In this document: one piece after another, positions 1 to 6,486 of the stretch
Layout of the letters: each line of letters opens with the position of its first letter
Numbering within the stretch: position 1 is the stretch's first letter
DNA from: JAJQCI01 sp964388305
GTDB taxonomy: Bacteria > Bacillota > Clostridia > Lachnospirales > CAG-274
Assembly: GCA_964388305.1 (NCBI GenBank)
Contig: CAYMAA010000051.1
Location: forward strand, 1 to 11,915
Direction of reading: 5' to 3'
Length of the DNA: 11,915 nt
Position numbers and translations under genes: made by a program
The notes under the pieces: model-generated
The model's input: only the letters and a program-made list of their open reading frames with translations
Told to the model about the DNA's origin: nothing
The model's database searches: none

Positions 1-37
1 AGCCGCCTATGCTCCGCCCTCGCTCCTCCCCTACGGG
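1..37. other. C-rich left flank of palindrome
   Basis: No gene is visible here. Roughly 70% of the bases are G or C and the plus strand is strongly pyrimidine-biased, in sharp contrast to the AT-rich DNA after position 90. The words TATGCTC (8-14) and TACGGGT (32-38, ending in the first base of the palindrome) both recur inside the adjacent palindrome, at 63-69 and 49-55, so flank and palindrome may be parts of one repeated element. It could also be the tail of an upstream gene outside the window; too little is visible to decide. Confidence 0.35.
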
Positions 38-87
38 TCCATATTATTTACGGGTGAGCATATATGCTCACCCGTAAATAATATGGA
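38..87. repeat. perfect 50-bp palindrome
   Basis: The two 25-bp arms, 38-62 and 63-87, are exact reverse complements with no spacer; every pair was checked base by base, and symmetry breaks at 37/88 (G against G). The core pairs GGGTGAGCATA with TATGCTCACCC, and the outer part is AT-rich. Neither side has a run of T, so it is not a standard intrinsic terminator. It may be a repetitive extragenic palindrome, the remnant of a miniature mobile element, or an assembly fold-back artefact. Only a genome-wide copy search can separate these. Confidence 0.85.
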
Positions 88-92
88 GCAGC

Positions 93-121
93 TTGATTTA
101 TATATAATAATAGAGTATTAT
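93..121 (+). promoter_or_regulatory. candidate sigma-A promoter of Nudix gene
   Basis: TTGATT (93-98) and TATTAT (116-121) are separated by 17 bp, which fits a housekeeping promoter. Transcription would start near 128, giving a leader of about 25 bases before the ATG at 153. The -10 box lies in the right arm of an inverted repeat (102-126). The DNA is very AT-rich, so chance matches are possible. Confidence 0.45.
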
Positions 122-126
122 TATAT
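102..126. repeat. inverted repeat over the Nudix -10 box
   Basis: Arms 102-112 and 116-126 are exact 11-bp reverse complements around a 3-bp GAG spacer. They contain only A and T. The position, overlapping the proposed -10 and reaching to the transcription start region, is where a repressor operator would sit. It could equally be a chance AT palindrome. Confidence 0.5.
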
Positions 127-140
127 GGAAGATTATTTGT

Positions 141-148
141 GAGGTGAT
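141..148 (+). promoter_or_regulatory. ribosome binding site fixing Nudix start
   Basis: GAGGTGAT matches the 3' part of the anti-Shine-Dalgarno target and lies 4 bases before ATG 153. An in-frame GTG at 144 lies inside this site and so cannot be the start. Confidence 0.8.
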
Positions 149-152
149 ATAT

Positions 153-740
153 ATGGAGTTTTTGGATATTCTGAATGAGGACGGAAACATTACGGGCATA
201 ACAAAGGAAAGAAGCGCAGTTCATGCAGACGGCGATTTGCACGGTACGGCGCATATTTGGGTTGTTAGAGTGTATGACGGAAGATTTCAGGTTCTTTTGC
301 AAATGAGAAGCGAAGATAAGGACTCTCATCCGTCTTGCTTTGACACATCATCGGCAGGTCATATAAGCGCAGGTGACGGCTTTTTGGAAAGCGCCGTAAG
401 GGAAGTTGCGGAGGAATTGGGACTTTACATAAATGAAAGCGACTTGGAGTTTATTTGCAGAATAAGAACTTACTCCGAGGGAGAGTTTTACGGAAAGGAT
501 TTTACAGACAATCAAATAACCAACGTATACCTTTTAAAAATAAATGTTGATATTAACGATATAACCGTACAAAAGTCGGAGATACAATATGTTGAGTGGC
601 AGGACGGAGAATTTATTTTGGAAAGGCTCATCGAAAGAAACAAAGAATACTGTATAAATATTGACGAGTATAAGCGTGTATGGAATTATATTAACGACAA
701 AGGCATTGACTGTATCGGCAGGTTTAAAAAGTATATATAA
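153..740 (+). CDS. IDI-like Nudix hydrolase
   Basis: This 195-residue Nudix protein resembles the isopentenyl-diphosphate-isomerase-like branch (COG1443 type). These are cytoplasmic, Mg-dependent proteins, most of which hydrolyse nucleoside-diphosphate-linked compounds; the substrate cannot be read from the sequence. The N-terminal pattern (LDILNEDG, then HGTAHIWVV at about 30-38) is typical of this branch. The Nudix box spans residues 69-91: G69, D75 in place of the usual first Glu, then REVAEELGL at 83-91 with the metal-binding glutamates intact. GHISAGD-type boxes are, as far as I recall, normal in this branch, so the Asp is probably not inactivating. The start at ATG 153 is set by the GAGGTGAT site at 141-148. 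It is followed by a 192-bp gap before yqhQ, which has its own RBS and perhaps its own promoter, so the two need not be co-transcribed. True isomerase activity is unlikely but not excluded. Confidence 0.88.
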   Translation: MEFLDILNEDGNITGITKERSAVHADGDLHGTAHIWVVRVYDGRFQVLLQMRSEDKDSHPSCFDTSSAGHISAGDGFLESAVREVAEELGLYINESDLEFICRIRTYSEGEFYGKDFTDNQITNVYLLKINVDINDITVQKSEIQYVEWQDGEFILERLIERNKEYCINIDEYKRVWNYINDKGIDCIGRFKKYI

Positions 741-762
741 AACACTTGCGAATAATTTTGAG

Positions 763-815
763 CGGCAATAATAAAAATATTTTTATGCAATATGCCGAAA
801 AAATGAAAATTTTTT
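763..815 (+). terminator. weak AT-rich hairpin, possible terminator
   Basis: A short outer stem CGGCA/TGCCG (763-767 with 793-797) encloses a perfect 16-bp A/T palindrome (771-786), with mismatches between the two. The nearest T run, 810-815, lies 12 bases after the stem, which is too far for a good intrinsic terminator. It may slow or partly end transcription after the Nudix gene. Confidence 0.25.
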
Positions 816-864
816 AGCAATTATGTACAGATTTTATTTTTTATTTCTTTAAAATTCATAAGCA

Positions 865-894
865 CTGACAGATAAAAAAATGTTATAATATTAT
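865..894 (+). promoter_or_regulatory. possible promoter of yqhQ operon
   Basis: CTGACA (865-870) is a good -35-like box. A perfect TATAAT lies at 884-889, but only 13 bp away; TATTAT at 889-894 gives an 18-bp spacer. The region therefore has promoter character, but the exact pair is uncertain. The leader to ATG 933 would be about 30-40 bases. Confidence 0.35.
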
Positions 895-920
895 TTGATT
901 TAGAGGAATTATTTTTATTA

Positions 921-928
921 AAGGTGAT
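921..928 (+). promoter_or_regulatory. ribosome binding site fixing yqhQ start
   Basis: AAGGTGAT ends 4 bases before ATG 933. An in-frame GTG at 924 lies inside the site, so ATG 933 is the start. The spacing and sequence copy those of the Nudix gene. Confidence 0.8.
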
Positions 929-932
929 TTAT

Positions 933-1904
933 ATGGGCAAAATGTATAAGAAAAACTGCGGCTCCAAATGCGGAAAAGGCATAGGAGGGCAGGCTGTAAT
1001 TGAAGGGGTTATGATGCGCGGCAAAACGGAGTATGTTTTGGCTGTGCGTGATATTGATAAAAAGAATATAAAAATAGAAAAAACAAAAATAAAAACTCCC
1101 GAAGAAAAGAATTTTTTTGTTAAGCTGCCTATTGTCAGAGGGGTCGCAGCCTTTGTTGAAAGCCTTGTTGTGGGAATGAAGGTTATTACACGTTCTGCGC
1201 AAATGGCAGGGTTAGATGATTTGACCGACGATACGGAAGAGGAGCCGGGCAAGTTTGAAAAATGGCTTTTGGACAAATTCGGGGACAAGCTTACAAACAT
1301 ACTTTTAGGCATTTCCGTTTGTGTTTCAATAGTTTTTGCGGTGGCTCTGTTTATGGTGCTGCCCGTTGTTTTAGGCTCTCTTATAAACAAAGTTATTAAG
1401 CTGGACAGTTGGGCCCTGGGCATTATAGAAGGACTTGTAAGGATTTTTATATTCCTGTTTTACATTGGTCTTACTTCTCTTCTTAAAGACATTAAAAGGC
1501 TGTATAAATATCACGGGGCGGAGCATAAAACCATAAACTGCTTTGAAAGCGGCGAGGAGCTTACGGTGGAAAATGTAAGGCAGTATACAAGGCTTCACAA
1601 AAGATGCGGTACAAGCTTTTTATTTCTGGTAATGATAATAAGTATGATTGTGTTTTTATTTTTAAGAACCGATGTTGTGCTTTACAGAATTTTATCAAGA
1701 ATTATATTTGTGCCTGTTGTTGCGGGTTTATCCTACGAGGTTATTAAATGGGCAGGCAGAAATGATAATATTTTTGTGGATATTGTTTCTGCGCCGGGCA
1801 AGGCGTTGCAGCTTATAACCACAAAAGAGCCTGATGACGAAATGATAGAGGTTGCCATTGCTTCTCTTAAGGGTGTGCTTGAAGATGAGCCTGAAGAAAA
1901 GTAA
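933..1904 (+). CDS. yqhQ: YqhQ family membrane protein (DUF1385)
   Basis: This is a 323-residue member of the YqhQ/DUF1385 family (COG3872), widely conserved in Firmicutes and of unknown biochemical function. Residues 18-30 carry the family signature GGQAVIEGVMMRG. Hydrophobic segments lie at about 122-149, 163-184, 228-247 and 250-270, so it is an integral membrane protein with soluble N- and C-terminal parts. Between the second and third segments sits HGAEH (194-198), followed by C203, H222 and C225 (HKRCGTSF), a set of residues that could bind metal; the family is sometimes described as a predicted metal-dependent enzyme. The C-terminus is acidic (EDEPEEK). The last 20 bases overlap prmC, indicating one transcript and coupled translation. 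In related genomes this gene commonly precedes prmC and prfA, often with rpmE nearby; here the upstream neighbour is a Nudix gene instead. Family assignment is firm and function is unknown. Confidence 0.92.
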   Translation: MGKMYKKNCGSKCGKGIGGQAVIEGVMMRGKTEYVLAVRDIDKKNIKIEKTKIKTPEEKNFFVKLPIVRGVAAFVESLVVGMKVITRSAQMAGLDDLTDDTEEEPGKFEKWLLDKFGDKLTNILLGISVCVSIVFAVALFMVLPVVLGSLINKVIKLDSWALGIIEGLVRIFIFLFYIGLTSLLKDIKRLYKYHGAEHKTINCFESGEELTVENVRQYTRLHKRCGTSFLFLVMIISMIVFLFLRTDVVLYRILSRIIFVPVVAGLSYEVIKWAGRNDNIFVDIVSAPGKALQLITTKEPDDEMIEVAIASLKGVLEDEPEEK

Positions 1905-2751
1905 TGTTAAGAATATTTTAAAAGCAGTTACAAAAAGTCTTAAGGAAGCAGGAGATAATGAGGCTGACATTGACGGCGCTCTTATTGTTTCAAGCTGCCT
2001 TAATTTTACCAAAACAATGCTTTACAGTCATGATGACTATGAGCCTGCGGACAATGAGCTTAGAAAAATTGAGTATTTTTTAATAAAACGCAGACAGGGC
2101 TGCCCTATGGCTTATCTTTTAGGCGAGGCTTGGTTTATGGGACTGAAATTTTTTGTAAACGAGAGTACTTTAATACCCAGAGGGGATACAGAGGTACTTG
2201 TTGAAGCCGTACTTGATATTTGCGGAAAGAGAGCTTTTAAAAGGGGACTGGATATTGGAACGGGCAGCGGCGCAATTGCCGTAAGCATTGCTTATTATGC
2301 TAATGATGTTGAAATGACTGCCTGCGACATTAGCGCTTCCGCTCTTGAAACAGCTAAAAAAAATGCGGAGTTAAACGGTGTAAATATTAAATTTGTACAA
2401 AGCGACATATTTAACAATACGGAGGGGAGGTTTGATTTTATTGTTTCAAATCCTCCGTATATTAAAAAACGGGATATAAATAAATTAGATAAAAGTGTTA
2501 GGGACTATGAGCCTTTTTCCGCTTTGAACGGCGGCGCTGACGGACTTGATTTTTACAAAAAAATTACTTCACAGGCTAAAAAACATTTAAACAGGGGAGG
2601 ACTTTTGGCATTTGAAATCGGCTTTGACCAAGGCGCTGATGTAATTGAAATTTTGCGTGATTACGGCTTTTTAAATATTATAAAGCTAAAGGATTTGGCA
2701 GGACTTGACAGGGTTGTTTTAGGCTATAACGGAGAAAACGCTTATGTTTGA
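1885..2751 (+). CDS. prmC: peptide chain release factor methyltransferase PrmC
   Basis: This 288-residue enzyme uses S-adenosylmethionine to N5-methylate the glutamine of the GGQ motif in release factors RF1 and RF2, which raises their peptide-release activity. The N-terminal helical, substrate-binding domain covers about 1-85. IPRGDTEVLVE (97-107) corresponds to the usual IPRP/QDTE segment. The SAM-binding glycine loop is DIGTGSGAIA (123-132), and the catalytic NPPY motif is at 189-192, followed by YEP at 208-210 and GGADGL at 216-221. Length is normal. ATG 1885 is preferred over the upstream in-frame codon at 1852 because AAGGGTG (1869-1875) lies 9 bases before it and the resulting length fits the family. 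It overlaps yqhQ by 20 bp and prfA by 8 bp, so the three genes probably form one translationally coupled unit. Confidence 0.95.
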   Translation: MSLKKSNVKNILKAVTKSLKEAGDNEADIDGALIVSSCLNFTKTMLYSHDDYEPADNELRKIEYFLIKRRQGCPMAYLLGEAWFMGLKFFVNESTLIPRGDTEVLVEAVLDICGKRAFKRGLDIGTGSGAIAVSIAYYANDVEMTACDISASALETAKKNAELNGVNIKFVQSDIFNNTEGRFDFIVSNPPYIKKRDINKLDKSVRDYEPFSALNGGADGLDFYKKITSQAKKHLNRGGLLAFEIGFDQGADVIEILRDYGFLNIIKLKDLAGLDRVVLGYNGENAYV

Positions 2752-3811
2752 AAGACTTTTTGAAATTGAAAAAAAGTTTGAAGATTTGACAGAAAGGATC
2801 GGCGACCCTGAAATTATTGCAAACAACGCTTTGTGGCGTTCTCTTATGAAGGAACACAGCGACTTGGAGCCTATTGTTGAAAAATACAGAGAGTATACCT
2901 CGGCGTGTAATGCCGTTGAGGAGGCTAAGGAGCTGCTTAACGAAAAAGGGGACGATGATTTTAGAGAGCTTGTAAAGGAAGAGCTTGACGAAAAGGAAAG
3001 GCTTTTAAAAAGCGCCTCGGAGGAGCTTAAAATATTGCTGCTGCCAAAAGATCCGAATGACGAAAAGAATGTCATTATGGAAATAAGAGGCGGCGCCGGC
3101 GGCGACGAGGCAAACATATTTGCGGGGGATTTATTCCGAATGTACTCCAAATATGCTGAAAAAATGAATTATAAAATTGACATTATGAATACTAATGAAG
3201 GCGACATGGGCGGCTTTAAGGAAATTACCTTTATGGTAAACGGAAAAGGCGCATACAGCCGCCTTAAATATGAAAGCGGTGTACACAGAGTACAGCGTGT
3301 GCCCGAAACGGAGTCCGGAGGGAGAATACACACCTCTACCGTTACGGTGGCGGTTTTGCCCGAGGCGGAGGAGGTTGACGTTAAGTTAGACCCGAAGGAT
3401 TATCATTTTGATGTTTTCAGGGCAAGCGGAAACGGAGGACAGTGTGTTAATACCACGGATTCCGCCGTCAGGCTTACGCATCACCCCACAGGCATAGTTA
3501 TTTCCTGCCAAGACGAAAAAAGCCAAAGGCAAAACAAGGAAAAGGCTCTTAAAATTTTAATGAGCAAGCTTTACCGGCTTGAGGAAGAAAAGCAAAATTC
3601 TCAAATTGCCGCCGAAAGGCGTTCTCAGGTTGGCAGGGGCGAGCGCAACGAAAAAATAAGAACATACAATTATCCTCAAAGCAGGGTAACGGATCACAGA
3701 ATAGGTCTTACCATCCACCGCTTGGACGCAGTGCTGAACGGCGATTTGGATGAAATTATAGACAATTTAATTTTGGCTGACAGAAGCGAAAGGCTGAAGG
3801 ATGACATTTAA
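2744..3811 (+). CDS. prfA: peptide chain release factor 1 (RF1)
   Basis: RF1 enters the ribosomal A site at UAA and UAG stop codons and triggers hydrolysis of the peptidyl-tRNA. The 355-residue length is standard. The stop-codon-reading tripeptide of the RF1 type (PxT) is PET at 187-189, within HRVQRVPETESGG; RF2 would have SPF. The peptidyl-transferase motif GGQ is at 231-233, within GNGGQCVNTTDSAVR, and Q233 is the expected PrmC target. An acidic, helical N-terminal domain (about 1-100) precedes GGAGGDEA (116-123). ATG 2744 is preceded by GGAG (2731-2734) at 9 bases and overlaps the prmC stop by 8 bp. UAA and UGA stops are used in this window. Assignment as RF1 rather than RF2 is firm: besides PxT, no programmed frameshift is present. 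Confidence 0.97.
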   Translation: MFERLFEIEKKFEDLTERIGDPEIIANNALWRSLMKEHSDLEPIVEKYREYTSACNAVEEAKELLNEKGDDDFRELVKEELDEKERLLKSASEELKILLLPKDPNDEKNVIMEIRGGAGGDEANIFAGDLFRMYSKYAEKMNYKIDIMNTNEGDMGGFKEITFMVNGKGAYSRLKYESGVHRVQRVPETESGGRIHTSTVTVAVLPEAEEVDVKLDPKDYHFDVFRASGNGGQCVNTTDSAVRLTHHPTGIVISCQDEKSQRQNKEKALKILMSKLYRLEEEKQNSQIAAERRSQVGRGERNEKIRTYNYPQSRVTDHRIGLTIHRLDAVLNGDLDEIIDNLILADRSERLKDDI

Positions 3812-3835
3812 TGATTAGAAAGGGAGATTTACTAT

Positions 3836-6298
3836 ATGCAAATTGACAAGAAAATCTTTAAAAAGCAGCTTACGGAAAACGTAAAAACATTATCCAGAAA
3901 AACTATTGACAAGGCTACACCTCATCAGATTTATCAGGCTCTTGTATTTACCATTAGGGACTATGTTACCGACAAATGGATAGCTACCCATGATAAATAT
4001 GATGAAACAGGCTGCAAAATAGTGTATTATCTTTCCATGGAATTTTTAATGGGAAGATTTTTAGGAAACGCTATTCTTAATATGCATCTTACAACAACGG
4101 TTAAAGAGGTACTTGAGGAGCTTAACATAGACTACAACCTCCTTGAGGACTCCGAGCGTGACCCGGGACTTGGAAACGGCGGCTTGGGCAGACTTGCGGC
4201 TTGTTTTCTGGATTCTCTTTCCACATTGGAATTACCTGCTTACGGCTGCGGTATTAGATACCACTACGGCATATTCGAGCAGAGGATTGAAAACGGCTAT
4301 CAGGTGGAATATCCCGACAACTGGCTTCAGGACGGCGACCTTTGGGGCATCAGACGACCTGAAAACGCTCATGAAGTACGCTTTGGAGGACATGTTAGAG
4401 GAGTGCCTCAGGATGACGGACGTATTAAATATGTGCAGGAGGGCTATCAGTCTGTTTTGGCTGTGCCTTACGATTACCCTGTTGTCGGCTACAATAACAA
4501 TACCGTAAACACATTAAGGCTTTGGGACGCAGAGGCAATGAACAAGTTTGATTTGAGAGCATACAATGCCGGCGACTATCAGAGAGCCAACGCAGAGGAA
4601 ACACTTGCAAAGGTGCTTACAGAGGTTCTTTATCCTGCTGACGACCACATTGAGGGCAAGGAATTAAGGCTTAAACAGCAGTACTTTTTTGTATCCGCTA
4701 CTGTTCAGAGAACTATTGAGAGGTTTAAGGAAAAGAACGGCAGCAACTTTGCGCTTCTTCCCGAAAAGGTTGCTTTCCAGCTTAATGACACACATCCTGC
4801 CGTAACCGTTGCGGAGCTTATGAGAGTGCTTATTGACGAAAACGATCTTGAATGGGACGAGGCATGGGAGATAACCAAAAAGACTTGCGCTTACACAAAC
4901 CATACAATTATGGCAGAGGCTCTTGAAAAGTGGCCTATGGATCTTTTTTCAAGGCTCCTTCCGAGAATTTATATGATAGTTGAGGAAATTAACAAGAGAT
5001 TTTGCGCTTTCCTTATTGATAAATACGGCAATGACTCCGAGAAGATAAGAAAAATGGCTGTTATTGCCGACGGGCAGATTAGAATGGCTTGGCTTGCCAT
5101 TGTAGGCTCTCATTCCGTAAACGGTGTTGCGGCGCTTCACACCGAGATACTTAAAAATCAGGAGCTTAAGGATTTTTATGAAATTTATCCCGAGAAGTTC
5201 AACAACAAAACAAACGGTATTACTCAGAGAAGATGGCTGGGGCATGCAAACCCCGAGCTTGCGGAGCTTGTTACACAAACTATCGGCGACGGCTGGTATA
5301 CGGATCTTTCTCAGCTTGAAAGGCTTGTTCCTTATGCCGAGGATGAAGCTTTCAGAAAGAGGTTTATGGAAATTAAGAGAAACAACAAGGTTAAGCTTGC
5401 CGCATATCTAAAGGAAACCAACGGCGTAGATATTGACCCCGATTCTATTTTCGATATTCAGGTTAAAAGACTTCACGAATATAAAAGACAGCTTCTTAAT
5501 GTGCTGCACATAATTTCTCTTTACAACGAGCTTAAGGTAAATCCCGCTCTTGACATTGTTCCGAGAACATTTATATTTGGCGCAAAGTCTGCCGCAGGCT
5601 ATTACAGAGCAAAGCTTATTATTAAGCTTATTAACACTGTTGCCGATGTTGTTAATAACGACCCTGAAATTAACGGCAAAATTAAGGTTGTTTTTGCTGA
5701 AAACTACAGAGTTTCGCTTGCTGAAAAGCTTATACCCGCAGCAGATGTTTCAGAACAGATTTCAACCGCATCCAAAGAGGCTTCAGGTACAGGCAATATG
5801 AAGTTTATGCTTAACGGCGCGCTTACAATAGGTACTCTTGACGGCGCAAATGTTGAAATGAGAGAAGAGGTTGGCGATGATAACATTTTTATTTTCGGCT
5901 TAACAGCCAAAGAGGTTATTGATACTTATGCTGAAAATAACTACAACCCTTGGGATGTTTACAACTTTGACGGCGATGTAAGAGGAGTTATGAACGCTCT
6001 TGTAAACGGTACTCTTGATGAAAACACAGAGCTTTTCAGAGAGATTTACAACTCACTGCTTAACGGTATTAACGGAAACAGGGCAGACGAGTATCTTGTT
6101 CTTAAGGACTTTGCCGCATATAAGGCCGCACAAGCGAAGATTGACGAAAAGTATAAGAACAGGGAAGAATGGGCTAAAATGGCTATTATGAATGTTGCAA
6201 AGAGCGGCAAATTCTCTTCAGACAGAACTATCCGCCAGTATGCGGACGAAATTTGGAATCTCAAGCCTGTTCATGTAGATGATACTGCCGAAAACTGA
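3836..6298 (+). CDS. glgP: glycogen/starch/maltodextrin phosphorylase
   Basis: This 820-residue GT35 family enzyme uses phosphate to cleave alpha-1,4-glucan ends, releasing glucose 1-phosphate in the cytoplasm for glycolysis. Motifs in order: YYLSMEFLMGR near residue 65, the glycine-rich DPGLGNGGLGRL near 105, RYHYGIFEQ near 140, QLNDTHPAV near 317, NHTIMAEALEKWP near 360, DIQVKRLHEYKRQ near 540, and the pyridoxal-phosphate signature EASGTGNMKFMLNGAL at 648-663 with the cofactor lysine at K656. All expected segments are present and length matches the family. The RBS AAGGGAG (3820-3826) lies 9 bases before ATG 3836. Only 24 bp separate it from prfA, with no terminator between, so read-through from the prfA operon is likely; a promoter inside prfA is possible. 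No other glycogen gene (glgA, glgB, glgC) is in the window. Mammalian-type phosphorylation control cannot be inferred. Preference between glycogen and maltodextrin cannot be told from sequence alone. Confidence 0.97.
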   Translation: MQIDKKIFKKQLTENVKTLSRKTIDKATPHQIYQALVFTIRDYVTDKWIATHDKYDETGCKIVYYLSMEFLMGRFLGNAILNMHLTTTVKEVLEELNIDYNLLEDSERDPGLGNGGLGRLAACFLDSLSTLELPAYGCGIRYHYGIFEQRIENGYQVEYPDNWLQDGDLWGIRRPENAHEVRFGGHVRGVPQDDGRIKYVQEGYQSVLAVPYDYPVVGYNNNTVNTLRLWDAEAMNKFDLRAYNAGDYQRANAEETLAKVLTEVLYPADDHIEGKELRLKQQYFFVSATVQRTIERFKEKNGSNFALLPEKVAFQLNDTHPAVTVAELMRVLIDENDLEWDEAWEITKKTCAYTNHTIMAEALEKWPMDLFSRLLPRIYMIVEEINKRFCAFLIDKYGNDSEKIRKMAVIADGQIRMAWLAIVGSHSVNGVAALHTEILKNQELKDFYEIYPEKFNNKTNGITQRRWLGHANPELAELVTQTIGDGWYTDLSQLERLVPYAEDEAFRKRFMEIKRNNKVKLAAYLKETNGVDIDPDSIFDIQVKRLHEYKRQLLNVLHIISLYNELKVNPALDIVPRTFIFGAKSAAGYYRAKLIIKLINTVADVVNNDPEINGKIKVVFAENYRVSLAEKLIPAADVSEQISTASKEASGTGNMKFMLNGALTIGTLDGANVEMREEVGDDNIFIFGLTAKEVIDTYAENNYNPWDVYNFDGDVRGVMNALVNGTLDENTELFREIYNSLLNGINGNRADEYLVLKDFAAYKAAQAKIDEKYKNREEWAKMAIMNVAKSGKFSSDRTIRQYADEIWNLKPVHVDDTAEN

Positions 6299-6323
6299 TA
6301 ATATAAGCATTTAGGCAATTGAT

Positions 6324-6372
6324 CCGACCTGTTAAAGCAATTAATACGGCTTGAGGCAGGTCGGTTTTTATT
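6324..6372 (+). terminator. intrinsic terminator after glgP
   Basis: The 8-bp stem CCGACCTG/CAGGTCGG (6324-6331 with 6357-6364) is followed directly by TTTTTATT (6365-6372). A second small stem, AAGC/GCTT (6335-6338 with 6349-6352), may stack inside the 25-base loop. It starts 26 bases after the glgP stop and probably ends the whole left-hand plus-strand unit. Confidence 0.85.
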
Positions 6373-6412
6373 GCCGGCGGCATATACATTTATTGGCAGT
6401 TTTGTATAATAC

Positions 6413-6441
6413 TTGACTTTTTATCAAAATAGTTGTAATAT
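6413..6441 (+). promoter_or_regulatory. promoter of DAHP synthase gene
   Basis: TTGACT (6413-6418) and TAATAT (6436-6441) are spaced by 17 bp. Transcription would start near 6448, leaving a leader of about 40 bases. That leader has no hairpin or leader peptide, so attenuation, T-box or riboswitch control is not supported. It follows the glgP terminator, so this gene has independent expression. Confidence 0.65.
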
Positions 6442-6486
6442 TATTAATATTATTGCGGATTTAAAATAATAAAGGAGTATTGCGAT

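Noticed and set aside
38..87. Palindrome as intrinsic terminator of an upstream gene
   Set aside because: No T tract follows on either strand, and the symmetrical centre leaves no proper loop.
929..1423. 164-codon minus-strand frame opposite yqhQ
   Set aside because: It is antisense to a conserved membrane protein gene, and its Ser/Pro/Thr-rich product is what such shadows usually give.
2719..3150. 143-codon minus-strand frame opposite prfA
   Set aside because: The product is a serine/phenylalanine low-complexity run caused by antisense reading of Glu/Lys-rich RF1 codons.
4143..4508. 121-codon plus-strand frame inside glgP
   Set aside because: It lies in another frame of a strongly conserved gene, has no RBS, and its protein resembles no family.
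6442..6486. Attenuator, T-box or riboswitch before DAHP synthase
   Set aside because: The leader is only about 40 bases, has no hairpin or terminator and no leader peptide rich in aromatic codons.
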